From Desulfovibrio sp. (GTDB lineage Bacteria; Desulfobacterota; Desulfovibrionia; Desulfovibrionales; Desulfovibrionaceae), in the NCBI GenBank assembly GCA_017396005.1, contig JAFQNG010000001.1:1-33232 (forward strand): a stretch of 33,232 nucleotides of DNA. Direction: 5' to 3'. This document shows, piece by piece, positions 24,576 through 33,232 of the stretch. The first letter of the stretch is position 1, and every line of letters starts with the position of its first letter. Below the pieces are notes generated by a model. It was not told the origin of the DNA. It did not search any database and saw nothing but the letters and a program-made list of their open reading frames with translations. Both the position numbers and the translations under genes were made by a program.

Positions 24576-25955
24576 TTAGTGCCCCGTGATTGCATACTTC
24601 TTAAGTTTGTATTGCAGGAGGCTTTTAGAGATACCCAAATACTCTGCAGCCTTGACCTGCACCAGCCCGGCACGAACCAAAGCACGACGTATAAGAGCTG
24701 CTTCGATTTTCTCCAGGGTGTCTGCCAAGTCAAGCTGTACAGGCAAAAGGTCTACAGCGCTCTTGAATTGAGCCTCCTCATCACGAATTTCCGGCGGCAG
24801 ATTATCCACCTCAATGACATTGCCCGGAACCAGCACAAGACAGCTTTCCACGACGTTTTCCAGCTGACGGATATTACCCGGCCATTCATAACCGCACAGG
24901 TAGTTGATGGCCTCAGTACTAAAGGTCTTACCGGGCATATTATTATCTGCTGCTACTTTCTCCACAAAGTGGGCCACCAGCAGGGGTATATCCTCCCGGC
25001 GTTCACGCAGAGGGGGCAAAGGCACTTGTACTACATTAAGACGGTAGTACAGATCGTCGCGAAAAATGCCTTTTTCAACCAATGTTGCAAGATCCTTGTT
25101 GGTAGCAGCCACTACGCGGATATCCACCTCAATCTCTTCACTGCCGCCAACACGCTCGAAACGACGCTCCTGTAAAACACGTAGAAGCTTGATCTGCAGA
25201 TCGGGTGTCAGCTCACCAATTTCATCCAGAAATAGTGTGCCGCCATCGGCCTGTTCAAAACGGCCTCGACGCATGGCCACTGCTCCGGTGAAGGAACCTT
25301 TCTCATGACCAAAAAGCTCACTTTCCAGCACTCCGGGGTTAAGAGCCATACAGTTGACCGAAATAAAGGGTTTGTCCTTTCGTGGGCTAGCATAGTGAAT
25401 GGCACGGGCCATCAGTTCTTTACCGGTACCCGATTCACCGGTAATCAGGACCGTAGAACGGCTAGGGGCCGCACGCTCAACCATGATCAGCACATCCCGG
25501 ATGGCTCGACTACGCCCCACTATCTTATGCATGCCGTAGCGCTCTTCCATGGCCTCCTGTAAGAGTCTATACTGTCGGTGGGTGCGAGCCAGTTCAGCAG
25601 CATTATGAATGGAAAGTAACAGTTCATCATTGGAAAAAGGCTTGGTAATATAGTCAAAAGCCCCATACTTCATCACTTCCACAGCACTCTCAATAGAGCC
25701 GAAAGCCGTCATAATCAGCACAGGGACGTAGGGCCAGTTCTTTTTGACATATTGCAGAACTTCGCGCCCGGAAATTCTGGGCATTTTCATGTCGGTCACC
25801 ACTACGTCTACTTCGCTTTCACCTAAAAAAGCCAATGCGGTCTCAGGATCACTAGTGGCTGTGACCGTATATCCTTCATCTTCCAGCAGAGTCTGCAATA
25901 CAAGCAAATAATTTTTTTCGTCGTCAATAATCAGAATATGGGATTTATCACTCAT
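24576..25955 (-). CDS. Sigma-54-dependent response regulator (NtrC family)
   Basis: From the ATG at 25955 this is a 459-residue, three-domain activator. The receiver domain (about 5-120) has Asp11-Asp12, the phospho-acceptor Asp55 in VVVTDMKMP, and the Thr and Lys of LIMTAFGS and ITKPF. The AAA+ domain has [28 protein letters not shown] (the sigma-54 contact loop, GSFTGA instead of the commoner GAFTGA), [11 protein letters not shown] and an Arg-finger region. The C-terminal Fis-type HTH reads [21 protein letters not shown]. It would open promoters for RNA polymerase carrying sigma-54. The longer frame from 26045 lies inside the kinase gene, so I reject it. The start overlaps the kinase stop by 8 nt. 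The partner kinase is adjacent. Confidence 0.95.
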   Translation of the reverse strand: MSDKSHILIIDDEKNYLLVLQTLLEDEGYTVTATSDPETALAFLGESEVDVVVTDMKMPRISGREVLQYVKKNWPYVPVLIMTAFGSIESAVEVMKYGAFDYITKPFSNDELLLSIHNAAELARTHRQYRLLQEAMEERYGMHKIVGRSRAIRDVLIMVERAAPSRSTVLITGESGTGKELMARAIHYASPRKDKPFISVNCMALNPGVLESELFGHEKGSFTGAVAMRRGRFEQADGGTLFLDEIGELTPDLQIKLLRVLQERRFERVGGSEEIEVDIRVVAATNKDLATLVEKGIFRDDLYYRLNVVQVPLPPLRERREDIPLLVAHFVEKVAADNNMPGKTFSTEAINYLCGYEWPGNIRQLENVVESCLVLVPGNVIEVDNLPPEIRDEEAQFKSAVDLLPVQLDLADTLEKIEAALIRRALVRAGLVQVKAAEYLGISKSLLQYKLKKYAITGH

Positions 25956-27456
25956 TACTGTCCTCACCTGCCAGATTGGTACCAGGCAGGATAACGTATA
26001 CCAGTGCACCTCCCTCAGGGCCGTTCGCAAGTTCGACACGACCACCGTGGCTGGCTATAATAGAACGCACAATAGGCAGCCCAAGGCCGGTGCCGCCGTC
26101 TTTGGTAGTAAAAAATGGCTCTAGTAAACTCTGCATGTTGGCCTGATCAAAACCTGGACCAGAATCCAGAAACTCCAGACATACCTGCGGTTCACCGCCT
26201 GCAGAGTACTCCATGCGTCCGTGCACATACAGAAGGCCTGGCCCGTCCATAGCCTGTTGCCCGTTGACTAAAATATTGTAAAAGGCCCGGTACAGCAAAT
26301 CCTTATCGCCCAGAATGAAAAGAGCTGGAGCTGTCCTGCGTTCTACAGCCACACCATGGCGGCCCAGCTCTCCTTCTAAAAATGCTAGCACCTGATCCAG
26401 CACCAGGTTCACGTCCACTAAATCTCTCCGGGGCTGGCGTGGGCGGGCATAGTCCAAAAAGTCATTGACTGTCTGCGACAGGCGAACAGACTCGTCATAG
26501 ATGGCTCCTAAAATACGCGCAGTACCCGTATCAGCCTTGGCCGTACGATTTTGCAGAAGTTCCGCACTTGACCGTATTATGCCAAGCGGATTTCGTATCT
26601 CATGCGCGATGCTGGCTACAACCCTTCCCATACTGGCGAGTCGCTCGTTACTGTTGAGCTCCTGCTCAAGCTGACGATTTTTAATCATACGATCAGCTAA
26701 TACACGTTCGGCACGCTGTATGAGCACAAGCAACAAGCCAAACAGTATAACCGATGACAGGAGGCACATGACTACAATGATGCCCTGAAAAGCCAAGACC
26801 TGCTCATAGTCATCGGTAATATCCTGCGTCAACTCCAGTACACCCATGACCGGTGGCGCTATCCCCTCTCTGAGAGGCTCGCCACGCAGGGGATAGAGCA
26901 CTCTCAATACAAAGGTACCTGGGTACAATGGAACACTGAAGGGAGCCTGCCAGCTAGGGATGTTGGAGACAATTTCAGAACGGGGTGTCAGATCATGCAA
27001 TACTTCATCCAGATAGGATGGTGCCAGACCTGTCTTACCAAGTTCTTCCTTTTGTGTGGAATAAGCTACCAGATGAGAAAAATCATATATACGCAGACGC
27101 TCTACAGGCAGTCCCTGAATAACAGAGCGGACCACCCTGTCCAGATGCTCATATTGAGTAGGCTGCCGCAGAGCAATACGACCGCTGGCCATGATGGTTG
27201 GCAGAGCAAAGCGCCGAAATATCTGGCTGTTGAGATTTTGAGCCAGAAGACGGGCAAATTCTTCCTGCCTGGTTAACAATGTCTCACGCGCAGAGTTAGA
27301 GATGAAAAAAGACAAGCCCAGACTGGTCAGCAGGATAAACACAAGAGACACCCATGAAAGCGTACGGGCGTAGCTCAGCGGAAGAGTGTTTTCTGCCAAA
27401 GAGGAAGGGCTTACGCCCTCCCCTTCAGATACAGACTGGCTGACTTTGCTGACCAT
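25948..27456 (-). CDS. Membrane sensor histidine kinase
   Basis: This 502-residue kinase has two membrane helices (about 33-53 and 225-247) enclosing an extracytoplasmic sensor domain of about 170 residues that I cannot assign. A HisKA domain follows, with the phospho-accepting His285 in ASIAHEIRNPLG, then the ATP-binding domain with an N-box-like YNILVNGQQAM, LDSGPGFD and TKDGGTGLGLPIVRSI. Architecture and partner (an NtrC-type regulator) resemble ZraS-type systems. The signal is unknown; the sensor region has no Cys/His cluster that would suggest a metal or haem. A GGAGGAGG lies upstream of the ATG at a longer than usual distance. The gene starts 26 nt after pgi. Confidence 0.93.
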   Translation of the reverse strand: MVSKVSQSVSEGEGVSPSSLAENTLPLSYARTLSWVSLVFILLTSLGLSFFISNSARETLLTRQEEFARLLAQNLNSQIFRRFALPTIMASGRIALRQPTQYEHLDRVVRSVIQGLPVERLRIYDFSHLVAYSTQKEELGKTGLAPSYLDEVLHDLTPRSEIVSNIPSWQAPFSVPLYPGTFVLRVLYPLRGEPLREGIAPPVMGVLELTQDITDDYEQVLAFQGIIVVMCLLSSVILFGLLLVLIQRAERVLADRMIKNRQLEQELNSNERLASMGRVVASIAHEIRNPLGIIRSSAELLQNRTAKADTGTARILGAIYDESVRLSQTVNDFLDYARPRQPRRDLVDVNLVLDQVLAFLEGELGRHGVAVERRTAPALFILGDKDLLYRAFYNILVNGQQAMDGPGLLYVHGRMEYSAGGEPQVCLEFLDSGPGFDQANMQSLLEPFFTTKDGGTGLGLPIVRSIIASHGGRVELANGPEGGALVYVILPGTNLAGEDSNE

Positions 27457-27482
27457 GCCTTTGTAGCAGCCTCCTCCAAAAG

Positions 27483-28838
27483 CTAAAACTCTTGAATCTG
27501 CTGAGATACAGCCAGATAAGCAGCCAGGTCGGCCTCTTCCTGTGCATAGCCTGGTGCCCCCAGACGGGCATTGGCAAGGCGCTTACCCAGCTCCACAGCA
27601 GGCTGATCCAATGGATTGATCGAGATAAGCCAGCCTGTCAACAGGGTAGCAGCTTCCAGCAGCATCATCAGGGAGCCGGCCGCCCTAGGGCCAGTATCAG
27701 ACATTTCGATATGGACCAACGGAATTTGGCTCTTGCAGAGGGCCATACGTGTACCCAAGGCCTCGGCTTCCAGCAGATTTCCAAAAGGTTTGCCACGCAA
27801 CCAAGCCCACTGCTCAGGTAAATCCTGCCCGAAGCTACGTCCTTGAGGCGGTTTACGGCTGGTCAGAAAAATGCAGCCTTTGTCACGTCGTCCGTCCAGA
27901 AACATCTGATTGACAGAATGCTGGTCTGTCACGCCTGTAGCAGGAACAGGCATGGTGCCCTTGCCATCCTTACCCAGACTTTCGGCCCAGAGTTGGGCAA
28001 ACCAAGGACCGAAGGTAGCCCACTGTGGAATATAACAGAAGAATATCAGCTGGCTGTAGTCATTGATTTCTAGAGCCTTGGCCCAACGGGCCAGAGCAAA
28101 GGAGGGATGCTGCCACAAAGCTGAGGGTTCTTCTACCAGAGGACGAGCCACATCGTAGGCTCCATCCAACAGGGCCTGCCAGTCAATACCCAGGAATGCG
28201 GCTGGCAACAGTCCTACAGCAGAGAGTGCTGAATAGCGGCCACCAAGATAATCCGGAACTTCCATGGAAATAAAACCATGGCTGTTAACCTCTTCTCGCA
28301 GAAAGCCCTTGCATTGGTCAGTAATAATAACCATATGCTCACGCCAGTTCTCTCCAAGGGCCTGTCTCAGCCAGTCACGTACCAAAAAATACTGAGCTAG
28401 TGTCTCAATAGTGCCACCAGACTTGCTGATGCAGACAACCACGCTTTCAGTCGGGTTCAGTTTGTCCAGCAATGCCTCGAAAGTTTCGGCACAGACATTG
28501 TCAGCTATCCAAAGTGAAGGGCCCTGATGATTGGGCATGTCTTGTCCTGAAGCAAAGGCACGCTGTATGGCCCTCGCCCCTAAAGCTGATCCCCCGATGC
28601 CCAGTACCAGCATATGCTTATACCCTTTGATACGTGGCAGCACAGCAGCCATGTCTTCTTCCAGTCTGTCGCGATAGGGCATGGTCAGGAATGGCAGCTC
28701 TCCGGCACTGCATTGCCTCTCCAGCCATTCGGCCAGGATGGGCAGGTCCATAAGACCGCCAGAACGTACTGCAACTACATTTTCAGCCTCAGCAAGACGA
28801 CCTGCATAAGCTCTGGACCATTCAATGGAATGCGACAT
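27483..28838 (-). CDS. pgi: Glucose-6-phosphate isomerase
   Basis: This 451-residue enzyme interconverts glucose-6-phosphate and fructose-6-phosphate. Family signatures are LVLGIGGSALGARAIQRAF, VVCISKSGGTIETLAQYF (the sugar-phosphate-binding SIS loop), EVPDYLGGRYSALSAVGLLP (the Arg and Glu of the active site), and GVTDQHSVNQMFLDG. The length matches the short bacterial form. GGAGGAAG lies just before the ATG. It sits between ychJ (93 nt upstream) and the two-component pair (26 nt downstream); the position next to a sensor kinase seems to be operon packing rather than a functional link. Confidence 0.95.
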   Translation of the reverse strand: MSHSIEWSRAYAGRLAEAENVVAVRSGGLMDLPILAEWLERQCSAGELPFLTMPYRDRLEEDMAAVLPRIKGYKHMLVLGIGGSALGARAIQRAFASGQDMPNHQGPSLWIADNVCAETFEALLDKLNPTESVVVCISKSGGTIETLAQYFLVRDWLRQALGENWREHMVIITDQCKGFLREEVNSHGFISMEVPDYLGGRYSALSAVGLLPAAFLGIDWQALLDGAYDVARPLVEEPSALWQHPSFALARWAKALEINDYSQLIFFCYIPQWATFGPWFAQLWAESLGKDGKGTMPVPATGVTDQHSVNQMFLDGRRDKGCIFLTSRKPPQGRSFGQDLPEQWAWLRGKPFGNLLEAEALGTRMALCKSQIPLVHIEMSDTGPRAAGSLMMLLEAATLLTGWLISINPLDQPAVELGKRLANARLGAPGYAQEEADLAAYLAVSQQIQEF

Positions 28839-28931
28839 GATCTTCCTCCAGCTAGACGAATTTGGATGAGCTCCCTGACATTCCAGACAGAAAGCTCTAA
28901 CAGGCCACTACCAGGCCAGCATTGCTCACGC

Positions 28932-29441
28932 CTACTCCGCTCTACCACAGCATTTTTTGTATTTTCTACCGCTGCCGCAGGGGCAGGCGTCATTGCGGCC
29001 TACTTTGGGCTCAGGCCGCCGGTAGGCCTGACGGCGCAGGGCAATACCATCGACATAATATATCTTATTATCCAGCCGACTGAAAAAACTGCGTTCGCCC
29101 AGTTGTCGCGGAATACCCTCATATTCATAATAGGCGCAAAACTCAACTATGTCATAGCGTTGTCCCCGCTCACCTGCCGGCACGTCATCCTGACAGTTAA
29201 GTATCTCCAGGCGCAGCCAGGTAACACCCAGTCCCTGTTCGGCCAGCTTTTCGGCCGAAAGGTTTTCTCGATAATCAGGATGTGTACTTTCCACCAGCCA
29301 GTCATAGCGACCCAGAGAGTAGGCCGTATAGCGAGAACGCATTAGGGCCGCAGCTGTTACAGGCCAGACTTTTCCCTCCAGAGCGGGAGCGCAGCAGCTA
29401 TCCAGCGTATTACCGCTGCCGCAGGGGCATAACTGTGACAT
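28932..29441 (-). CDS. ychJ: YchJ-family protein with two SEC-C zinc motifs
   Basis: This 169-residue protein is bounded by two SEC-C-type metal motifs: [14 protein letters not shown] at the N-terminus and [16 protein letters not shown] at the C-terminus. The latter is the classic SecA-tail-like zinc site. The middle is the YchJ/NTF2-like fold: [48 protein letters not shown]. Function is not established; SEC-C motifs bind zinc and can contact SecB or ribosomes in other proteins. An AAGGG lies before the ATG. It is probably the first gene of the run leading to pgi and the kinase pair. Confidence 0.92.
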   Translation of the reverse strand: MSQLCPCGSGNTLDSCCAPALEGKVWPVTAAALMRSRYTAYSLGRYDWLVESTHPDYRENLSAEKLAEQGLGVTWLRLEILNCQDDVPAGERGQRYDIVEFCAYYEYEGIPRQLGERSFFSRLDNKIYYVDGIALRRQAYRRPEPKVGRNDACPCGSGRKYKKCCGRAE

Positions 29442-29646
29442 AGGGGCACCCTTCTTTTCACTTGGTTGACATTGCGCCGACCCGGCAACGAGTCAGGATT
29501 ATTTTAGCATAACCCATGCACAGACAGGCGGCAAGAGCCACCTTCAAAGCTGCTTTACCGTCATACGGATGGATGCTAAGCTAAAAAAGATTCAGCCCGA
29601 CCAAACGTTAGAAAGACGCGAGGGAGGGTAAAAATATGAGGTTCCC

Positions 29647-30885
29647 ATGCCCTTCCTTGCAGGCTCGCAGGGGCTGCCCAGACAGGGCAACGAGCGTCCA
29701 GAAGCCCCTAAAAAACTTCTCAGCCGGGATTTTTTGTTGCTGTTCTGTATTGCCATGTGCAGCAATAGCTTCATTGCAGTTTTTTACTGCTTTGAACAGT
29801 GGCTAGAGGCTATCATGGTGCCGCCTGCCTGGCGCGGTATCTTGATTTCCTCCCTGTTCGGCATGGTACTCCTTTTTCGTCCCATTGCTAGCATAGCCTT
29901 TCTCAGGCGCAGCAAGCTGATGGCCATGGTGCTTTCCCTGCTGATTTCCAGCCTGATCATGCTGGCCTATCCTTTCGTGGCCCATGGGGCTACAGGCGTT
30001 ATACTTATGCTACGCATTGCTCAGGGCATAGCTCTCGCTGTATTCTCAAGCTGCACCATAGCTGTGCTGGTAGCCTGCATACCGACCGGACAAAGCGCCA
30101 GAGGTTTTGCACTTTTTTCTCTGACTCTACTGCTACCCTATTCCATCATTCCGGCACTTTCTGAACGCATGCTAGCTTATTTGGGTGGTGAAGCCAACTT
30201 GTTCGCACTATCCGGTCTGCTGGGTCTGCCTGCCCTGTTCATGCTTATCCCGCTGGCACCACGCCTCAAAGCGCCAGATGTCTCTACTCAGGCCGAGGGT
30301 GCTCTTTCACGGCAGGCTCTCTGGCAATCGGTCAGTCATTCAGGCCTAGCGCTCATCTATCTTGCCTGTATGACATTTGGTACCATGACCACTACGGCCA
30401 TCTTCTTCATGAAGGGCCTTTGTTCCGTCACCGACGCACACCCGGCTGTTTTCTTTTCTCTTTATACTGTAATCATCATGCTGGTACGCCTGACAGGCAG
30501 CCATCGCCTAGACAGTCTGCCTCGCTACAAGGTTCCTGTGCTATGCTGTGCTACACTGGCCTGTTGCATGACAGGTCTGGCCTGGGGACCTCTCTGGACC
30601 TTCGTACCGCTGACTGCTCTTTACGGTTTCTGCATCGCCTTGCTCTATCCTCTTATGGCTGCGGCTGTCTATGATCGCTCAACGCCTGCTACAAGATCTC
30701 TTAATTCCAATATCATGATGGCCGCTTTTGACGCCAGCGGCCTATTGGGTCCGCTGCTGGGAGGACTGGTATTGCAGGCCGGCTGGGGCTATCGTGGTGT
30801 GTTCATGGCCCTGGCCATGGATATTGGCCTCTGCGGCTGTTGTCTGCTTCTGGACAGGTGGCGTCTCACGAGAAAGATGGTATGA
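29647..30885 (+). CDS. Major facilitator superfamily transporter
   Basis: This 412-residue polytopic membrane protein appears to have 11-12 hydrophobic helices in two halves, separated by a polar loop around residues 205-225. The first half contains PPAWRGILISSLFGMVLLFR and MLRIAQGIALAVFSSC. The last helices include AFDASGLLGPLLGGLVLQAG. I recognise the superfamily but not the substrate. The first 25 residues are polar, with APKKLLSRDF just before helix 1. GAGGGAGGG lies about 18 nt before the ATG, further than usual, so the true start could be slightly different. The 205-nt gap from ychJ (divergent) shows no convincing promoter or terminator. The gene converges on the receiver/TPR gene 38 nt away. 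Confidence 0.85.
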   Translation: MPFLAGSQGLPRQGNERPEAPKKLLSRDFLLLFCIAMCSNSFIAVFYCFEQWLEAIMVPPAWRGILISSLFGMVLLFRPIASIAFLRRSKLMAMVLSLLISSLIMLAYPFVAHGATGVILMLRIAQGIALAVFSSCTIAVLVACIPTGQSARGFALFSLTLLLPYSIIPALSERMLAYLGGEANLFALSGLLGLPALFMLIPLAPRLKAPDVSTQAEGALSRQALWQSVSHSGLALIYLACMTFGTMTTTAIFFMKGLCSVTDAHPAVFFSLYTVIIMLVRLTGSHRLDSLPRYKVPVLCCATLACCMTGLAWGPLWTFVPLTALYGFCIALLYPLMAAAVYDRSTPATRSLNSNIMMAAFDASGLLGPLLGGLVLQAGWGYRGVFMALAMDIGLCGCCLLLDRWRLTRKMV

Positions 30886-30923
30886 TCTGCAAAAACTTAC
30901 TACCTGTGGGACGACACATTTTT

Positions 30924-32276
30924 CTACTGACCTTCGGCAATCTCAAGGTGCTTTTTATACATGTCGTTGTCTGGATCCTGCTGGAGAGCGACTCGGAAAA
31001 ACTCGGCAGCACGTTTATCCTTGGACTGCAGAAAAATGGTACCGATATTGAATGCTATGCCAGGACTGGACATGGCTAGATCAGGTTTGATCTCAAGAGC
31101 CTTAAGCATATTTGCCTTGCTCTGGATGAAGTCCTCTCCTTCAGCATAGGCCATACCTAAATTGTAGAAAATGCTCTCGTCATCTGGTGCCAGTCTGGAT
31201 GCTCTGCGATACTCGGTGATGGCATCCTTCCAACGCCCTTGTCGGCGCAGACTGATACCCAGCTTGTTGAAGAGAAAGAGATCCTTACGACTAAGAAAAT
31301 TACCCTTAGCAGCAATGGTATCACGAAGGATTTTCTCGGCTTTGGCCGGGTCTCCGGAATCAGCATAGAGACCGGATATCTTGCTTGAGATGTCGCTAAG
31401 GTGATCCATCGCCTCCCTCGTGGCCTGTTCCATGGCTTTTGAAAACATGCCTTCAGCCTTTTCGGCTTCTCCACTTGCAAGATATATCTCGCCAAGCATG
31501 ACCTTGCGGCTGATATTCAATGGAGAAATGCTGTCCAGCTTCTCCAGGCAGCGTACCTGTTCTTTAGTTTGGCCAGTTTCGGTATAAAGACTGACCAGAT
31601 GCTGGAGCGGCGCAAGGAAATCCTCTCCGGATTGAGCTGCCTTTTCGTAGGCCTCCCGTGCTCCATTGTAGTCCTTCATAGCCTGACAAATTTCACCCAT
31701 GAGAATAAGAGCAGAGGGATTGCCTGGTTTGGCCGTAAGAATTTTCTGGCAGACCTCCTTTGCTGTCTCGAATTTTCGCTGTTCGAAGAGTCTACGCGTA
31801 TGCTCAATGGCCTTTCCGAGAGCTGTCATGGGCGTAATTGCCCGACCCATTTTTTCAAGGATGGTATTGGTGGAGACAGGTTTGATTATAAAGGCATCGG
31901 CTCCAGCCTCAATGAGCAGCATGAGCCTTTCCTTCTGAGTATCGGCCGTAATAAAAATCATCCGTACAGATGGAAATGCCTGTCGTATCTGTGTAGCTGT
32001 CATGCTCATATCCTGCCCACGTATAATCTGCTCTATGAATATAACAGGAGACTGACAGTGTCTGGTGATTTCTATAACGGCTTTCATGGCCTGCAATGGG
32101 TCTATGATGCTGGTGATGACATCTGAATTGACGACCCCCAGGTCTTTTGTCACCACAAGGCGCAAATGCGTCAGGAAGCCCTGGTCATTGCTCAGGCAAA
32201 GGACGTGCCCTGTACCGCTTTCAAGATATTGTTTAACGATAGCCTGATATGTTTCGTTTCTGGATGATGCGGACAA
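30924..32276 (-). CDS. Pseudo-receiver domain fused to TPRs
   Basis: This 450-residue protein starts at a TTG supported by GGAG 7 nt upstream; there is no nearby ATG. Residues 22-145 look like a response-regulator receiver, but the phospho-acceptor position is Glu82 (VIFIEQIIRG) rather than Asp. The switch Thr110 and the conserved Lys132-Pro133 remain (IFITAD, IIKPVS), and the N-terminal acidic pair is reduced to Asn30-Asp31. The rest (about 155-445) is a run of tetratricopeptide repeats, including ALILMGEICQAMKDYNGARE, FYNLGMAYAEGEDFIQSKA and AFNIGTIFLQSKDKRAAEFF. It probably acts as a protein-binding scaffold without phosphorylation. No kinase is adjacent. Confidence 0.85.
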   Translation of the reverse strand: MSASSRNETYQAIVKQYLESGTGHVLCLSNDQGFLTHLRLVVTKDLGVVNSDVITSIIDPLQAMKAVIEITRHCQSPVIFIEQIIRGQDMSMTATQIRQAFPSVRMIFITADTQKERLMLLIEAGADAFIIKPVSTNTILEKMGRAITPMTALGKAIEHTRRLFEQRKFETAKEVCQKILTAKPGNPSALILMGEICQAMKDYNGAREAYEKAAQSGEDFLAPLQHLVSLYTETGQTKEQVRCLEKLDSISPLNISRKVMLGEIYLASGEAEKAEGMFSKAMEQATREAMDHLSDISSKISGLYADSGDPAKAEKILRDTIAAKGNFLSRKDLFLFNKLGISLRRQGRWKDAITEYRRASRLAPDDESIFYNLGMAYAEGEDFIQSKANMLKALEIKPDLAMSSPGIAFNIGTIFLQSKDKRAAEFFRVALQQDPDNDMYKKHLEIAEGQ

Positions 32277-32316
32277 GGGTAATCTCCGATTTCAAAAAAA
32301 GCAAAGTAGGCTGAAC

Positions 32317-32353
32317 AAAAAATGCACCGACTATTTTCCATAACAGTCGGCGC
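32317..32353 (-). terminator. Probable intrinsic terminator of the broken small gene
   Basis: On the minus strand CCGACT (from 32350) pairs with AGTCGG (to 32327) around a 12-nt loop. A further GC pair sits beyond one mismatch, and six T (plus-strand A 32317-32322) follow. It lies about 30 nt after the last stop of the small interrupted gene and upstream of the pseudo-receiver gene. Confidence 0.6.
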
Positions 32354-32380
32354 TGGAATGTCGGCTATGTATGATCTCAA

Positions 32381-32617
32381 TCAAACACCAATATAGTTTG
32401 CTAAAATGCCCTGCACAACTTCTGGCAGCTCCGGCTGCTTCTGTCGCATCTCAGCAGGACTTGGCCCATATCTGTCAGAAAGGAACTGCGCCACGGCAGT
32501 CATGGCCATGAGCCTTCCTGCACGACTGAGCTCCTGTTCGGTAGAAATTTAGTTCCCAATGTGCGTCATGATCGCGTCGGCAATCCTGCTCTGGCTTACA
32601 ACGAGACTGGCATCCAT
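32381..32617 (-). pseudogene. Small gene interrupted by an in-frame TAA
   Basis: A strong ribosome site (AGGAGGT, 5 nt spacing) precedes the ATG at 32617. The frame codes 22 residues (MDASLVVSQSRIADAIMTHI then GN), meets TAA at 32549-32551, and then stays open for 55 more codons, containing ELSRAGRLMAMTAVAQFLSD and RYGPSPAEMRQKQPELPE, to TGA at 32381-32383. One frame on both sides of a single stop, with a good start signal and a terminator, points to a recent nonsense mutation in a gene of about 78 codons. Restart at an internal ATG (LMAMTAV) is possible. I do not recognise the family. Confidence 0.6.
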
Positions 32618-32814
32618 GGCTGACCTCCTTTCAGACTAAGGCAGGTAAAACCCTAGCGTATATGTCACAATCAGGATAAAGGAAGCTACCGCCCCTGACT
32701 GTATAGCCTTATCTTGGCAGTTTTGAAAGCGGAATATACAAAGTTAAAGTTTTACATAAATTTTGAGATTTTGGATAAATCGCTACACACTCAAACCGTA
32801 TAAATCTCCTTGAG
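32618..32814. other. AT-rich intergenic stretch
   Basis: These 197 nt separate the broken small gene from the insertion-sequence debris. They should contain the promoter of the small gene (minus strand), but no clear -35/-10 pair stands out. I see no open frame of note and no repeat. Confidence 0.4.
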
Positions 32815-33090
32815 TCACAGCCATACAAGGCCTTCATGCACCTTGTGAGCTGTAGCCGGCTGGTTATTAGGGAGTAAGCCCACGCACCATCCCCCTCTGG
32901 GATGGGCTGACAGCCGGACGAACTGTGAGGTCGTGCACAGACCTGACAGCAGTTTCGTCAACGTGAAGACAGTGGAGCAGCATCTGCCAGCGTAACACCG
33001 TGTCCGAGAACGACTCATTAGCAACAGAACCGCTTTGACCAACCAGATACGTGGCCTCCTCCATAAGGAAGGAGTCATTCTCCCTCAGAG
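32815..33090 (-). pseudogene. Possible decayed transposase remnant
   Basis: Two overlapping minus-strand frames contain protein-like pieces that do not join. One has LLHCLHVDETAVRSVHD, reminiscent of the DET catalytic segment of IS66-type transposases; the other ends PNNQPATAHKVHEGLVWL. A frameshifted fragment would explain the split. This rests on a short motif only, and the stretch could be non-coding. Confidence 0.25.
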
Positions 33091-33108
33091 GATTAGTCTC
33101 AGGACTCA

Positions 33109-33232
33109 TTAAATAAAAAAGATAACAATGGCTGCAATGCAAATGGCAGAAAAGAATGTATGGGCACAACGGTCATAACGCGTGGCAATTCTGCGCCAAT
33201 CCTTAAGTCTGCCAAACATGATTTCTATTTTG
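33109..33232 (-). mobile_element. IS5-family transposase, C-terminal end
   Basis: The minus strand enters the window in frame and codes KIEIMFGRLKDWRRIATRYD followed by RCAHTFFSAICIAAIVIFFI and TAA (33109-33111). This is the highly conserved C-terminus of IS5-family (IS427-type) DDE transposases; the Glu in KIE fits the final catalytic Glu. The rest of the element lies outside the window. After the stop, the minus strand reads TGAGTCCTGAGACTAATCC, which may hold the terminal inverted repeat, but the other end is needed to confirm it. Confidence 0.85.

Noticed and set aside
28614-29345. A 243-codon plus-strand frame across pgi and ychJ
   Set aside because: It lies opposite the starts and conserved motifs of two clear genes and has no domain.
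31569-32126. A 185-codon plus-strand frame
   Set aside because: It is antisense to the TPR/pseudo-receiver gene, whose repeats explain the sequence.
32715-32735. Possible sigma-54 promoter (TTGGCAG followed by a GC)
   Set aside because: The GG and GC are one base too far apart, and no plus-strand gene follows.

Overview
The window looks like chromosome of a Desulfovibrio-type anaerobe (Desulfovibrionaceae, class Desulfovibrionia). This rests on gene content. A two-enzyme archaeal-type entry to the shikimate pathway (ADTH synthase and dehydroquinate synthase II) heads a compact aromatic amino acid operon, an arrangement I know from Desulfovibrio. There is also a CbiR-like cobamide-remodelling enzyme, sigma-54 signalling, and several TPR proteins carrying worn-out signalling domains. 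I see no rRNA, tRNA or CRISPR array.

Layout. (1) 1-5131, plus strand: a tightly packed set made of a PreP-type M16 protease (5' end outside the window), a sulfotransferase-like P-loop protein, a CbiR-like TIM-barrel protein and a DHH phosphoesterase. (2) 5132-10603, plus strand: the aromatic operon with its own promoter. It begins with a 33-codon leader ORF holding 8 Phe/Tyr codons within 13, followed by a strong intrinsic terminator and a competing antiterminator pairing. This is the layout of a ribosome-mediated attenuator. The structural genes are ADTH synthase, DHQ synthase II, pheA, aroA and tyrA, followed by an unassigned ORF. (3) 11138-16532, minus strand: radA, a CYTH protein, clpS, clpA and aat in one run; the last three are the core of the bacterial N-degron pathway. 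(4) 16629-19436, minus strand: a small membrane protein and a large protein with two degenerate GGDEF-like regions and C-terminal TPRs. (5) 19437-23517, plus strand: a hairpin-rich non-coding stretch, then rimI, tpiA, secG, a terminator, a GT4 glycosyltransferase and an Smr-domain protein. (6) 23509-29441, minus strand: ychJ, pgi, a sensor kinase, an NtrC-type regulator and a CgeB-like glycosyltransferase. (7) 29647-33232: an MFS transporter, a pseudo-receiver/TPR protein, a small gene broken by an in-frame stop, and insertion-sequence debris including the C-terminal end of an IS5-type transposase running off the window.

How the genes fit together. Region 2 carries aspartate-semialdehyde-derived carbon into dehydroquinate, and then chorismate to phenylalanine and tyrosine. 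Expression would be sensed by translation of Phe/Tyr codons, and activity by the ACT domain of PheA. Region 3 provides tagging (Aat), recognition (ClpS) and unfolding (ClpA); ClpP is not here. The most notable signal is the Phe/Tyr attenuator placed ahead of an archaeal-type aromatic pathway. The window is accessory only at its right edge.
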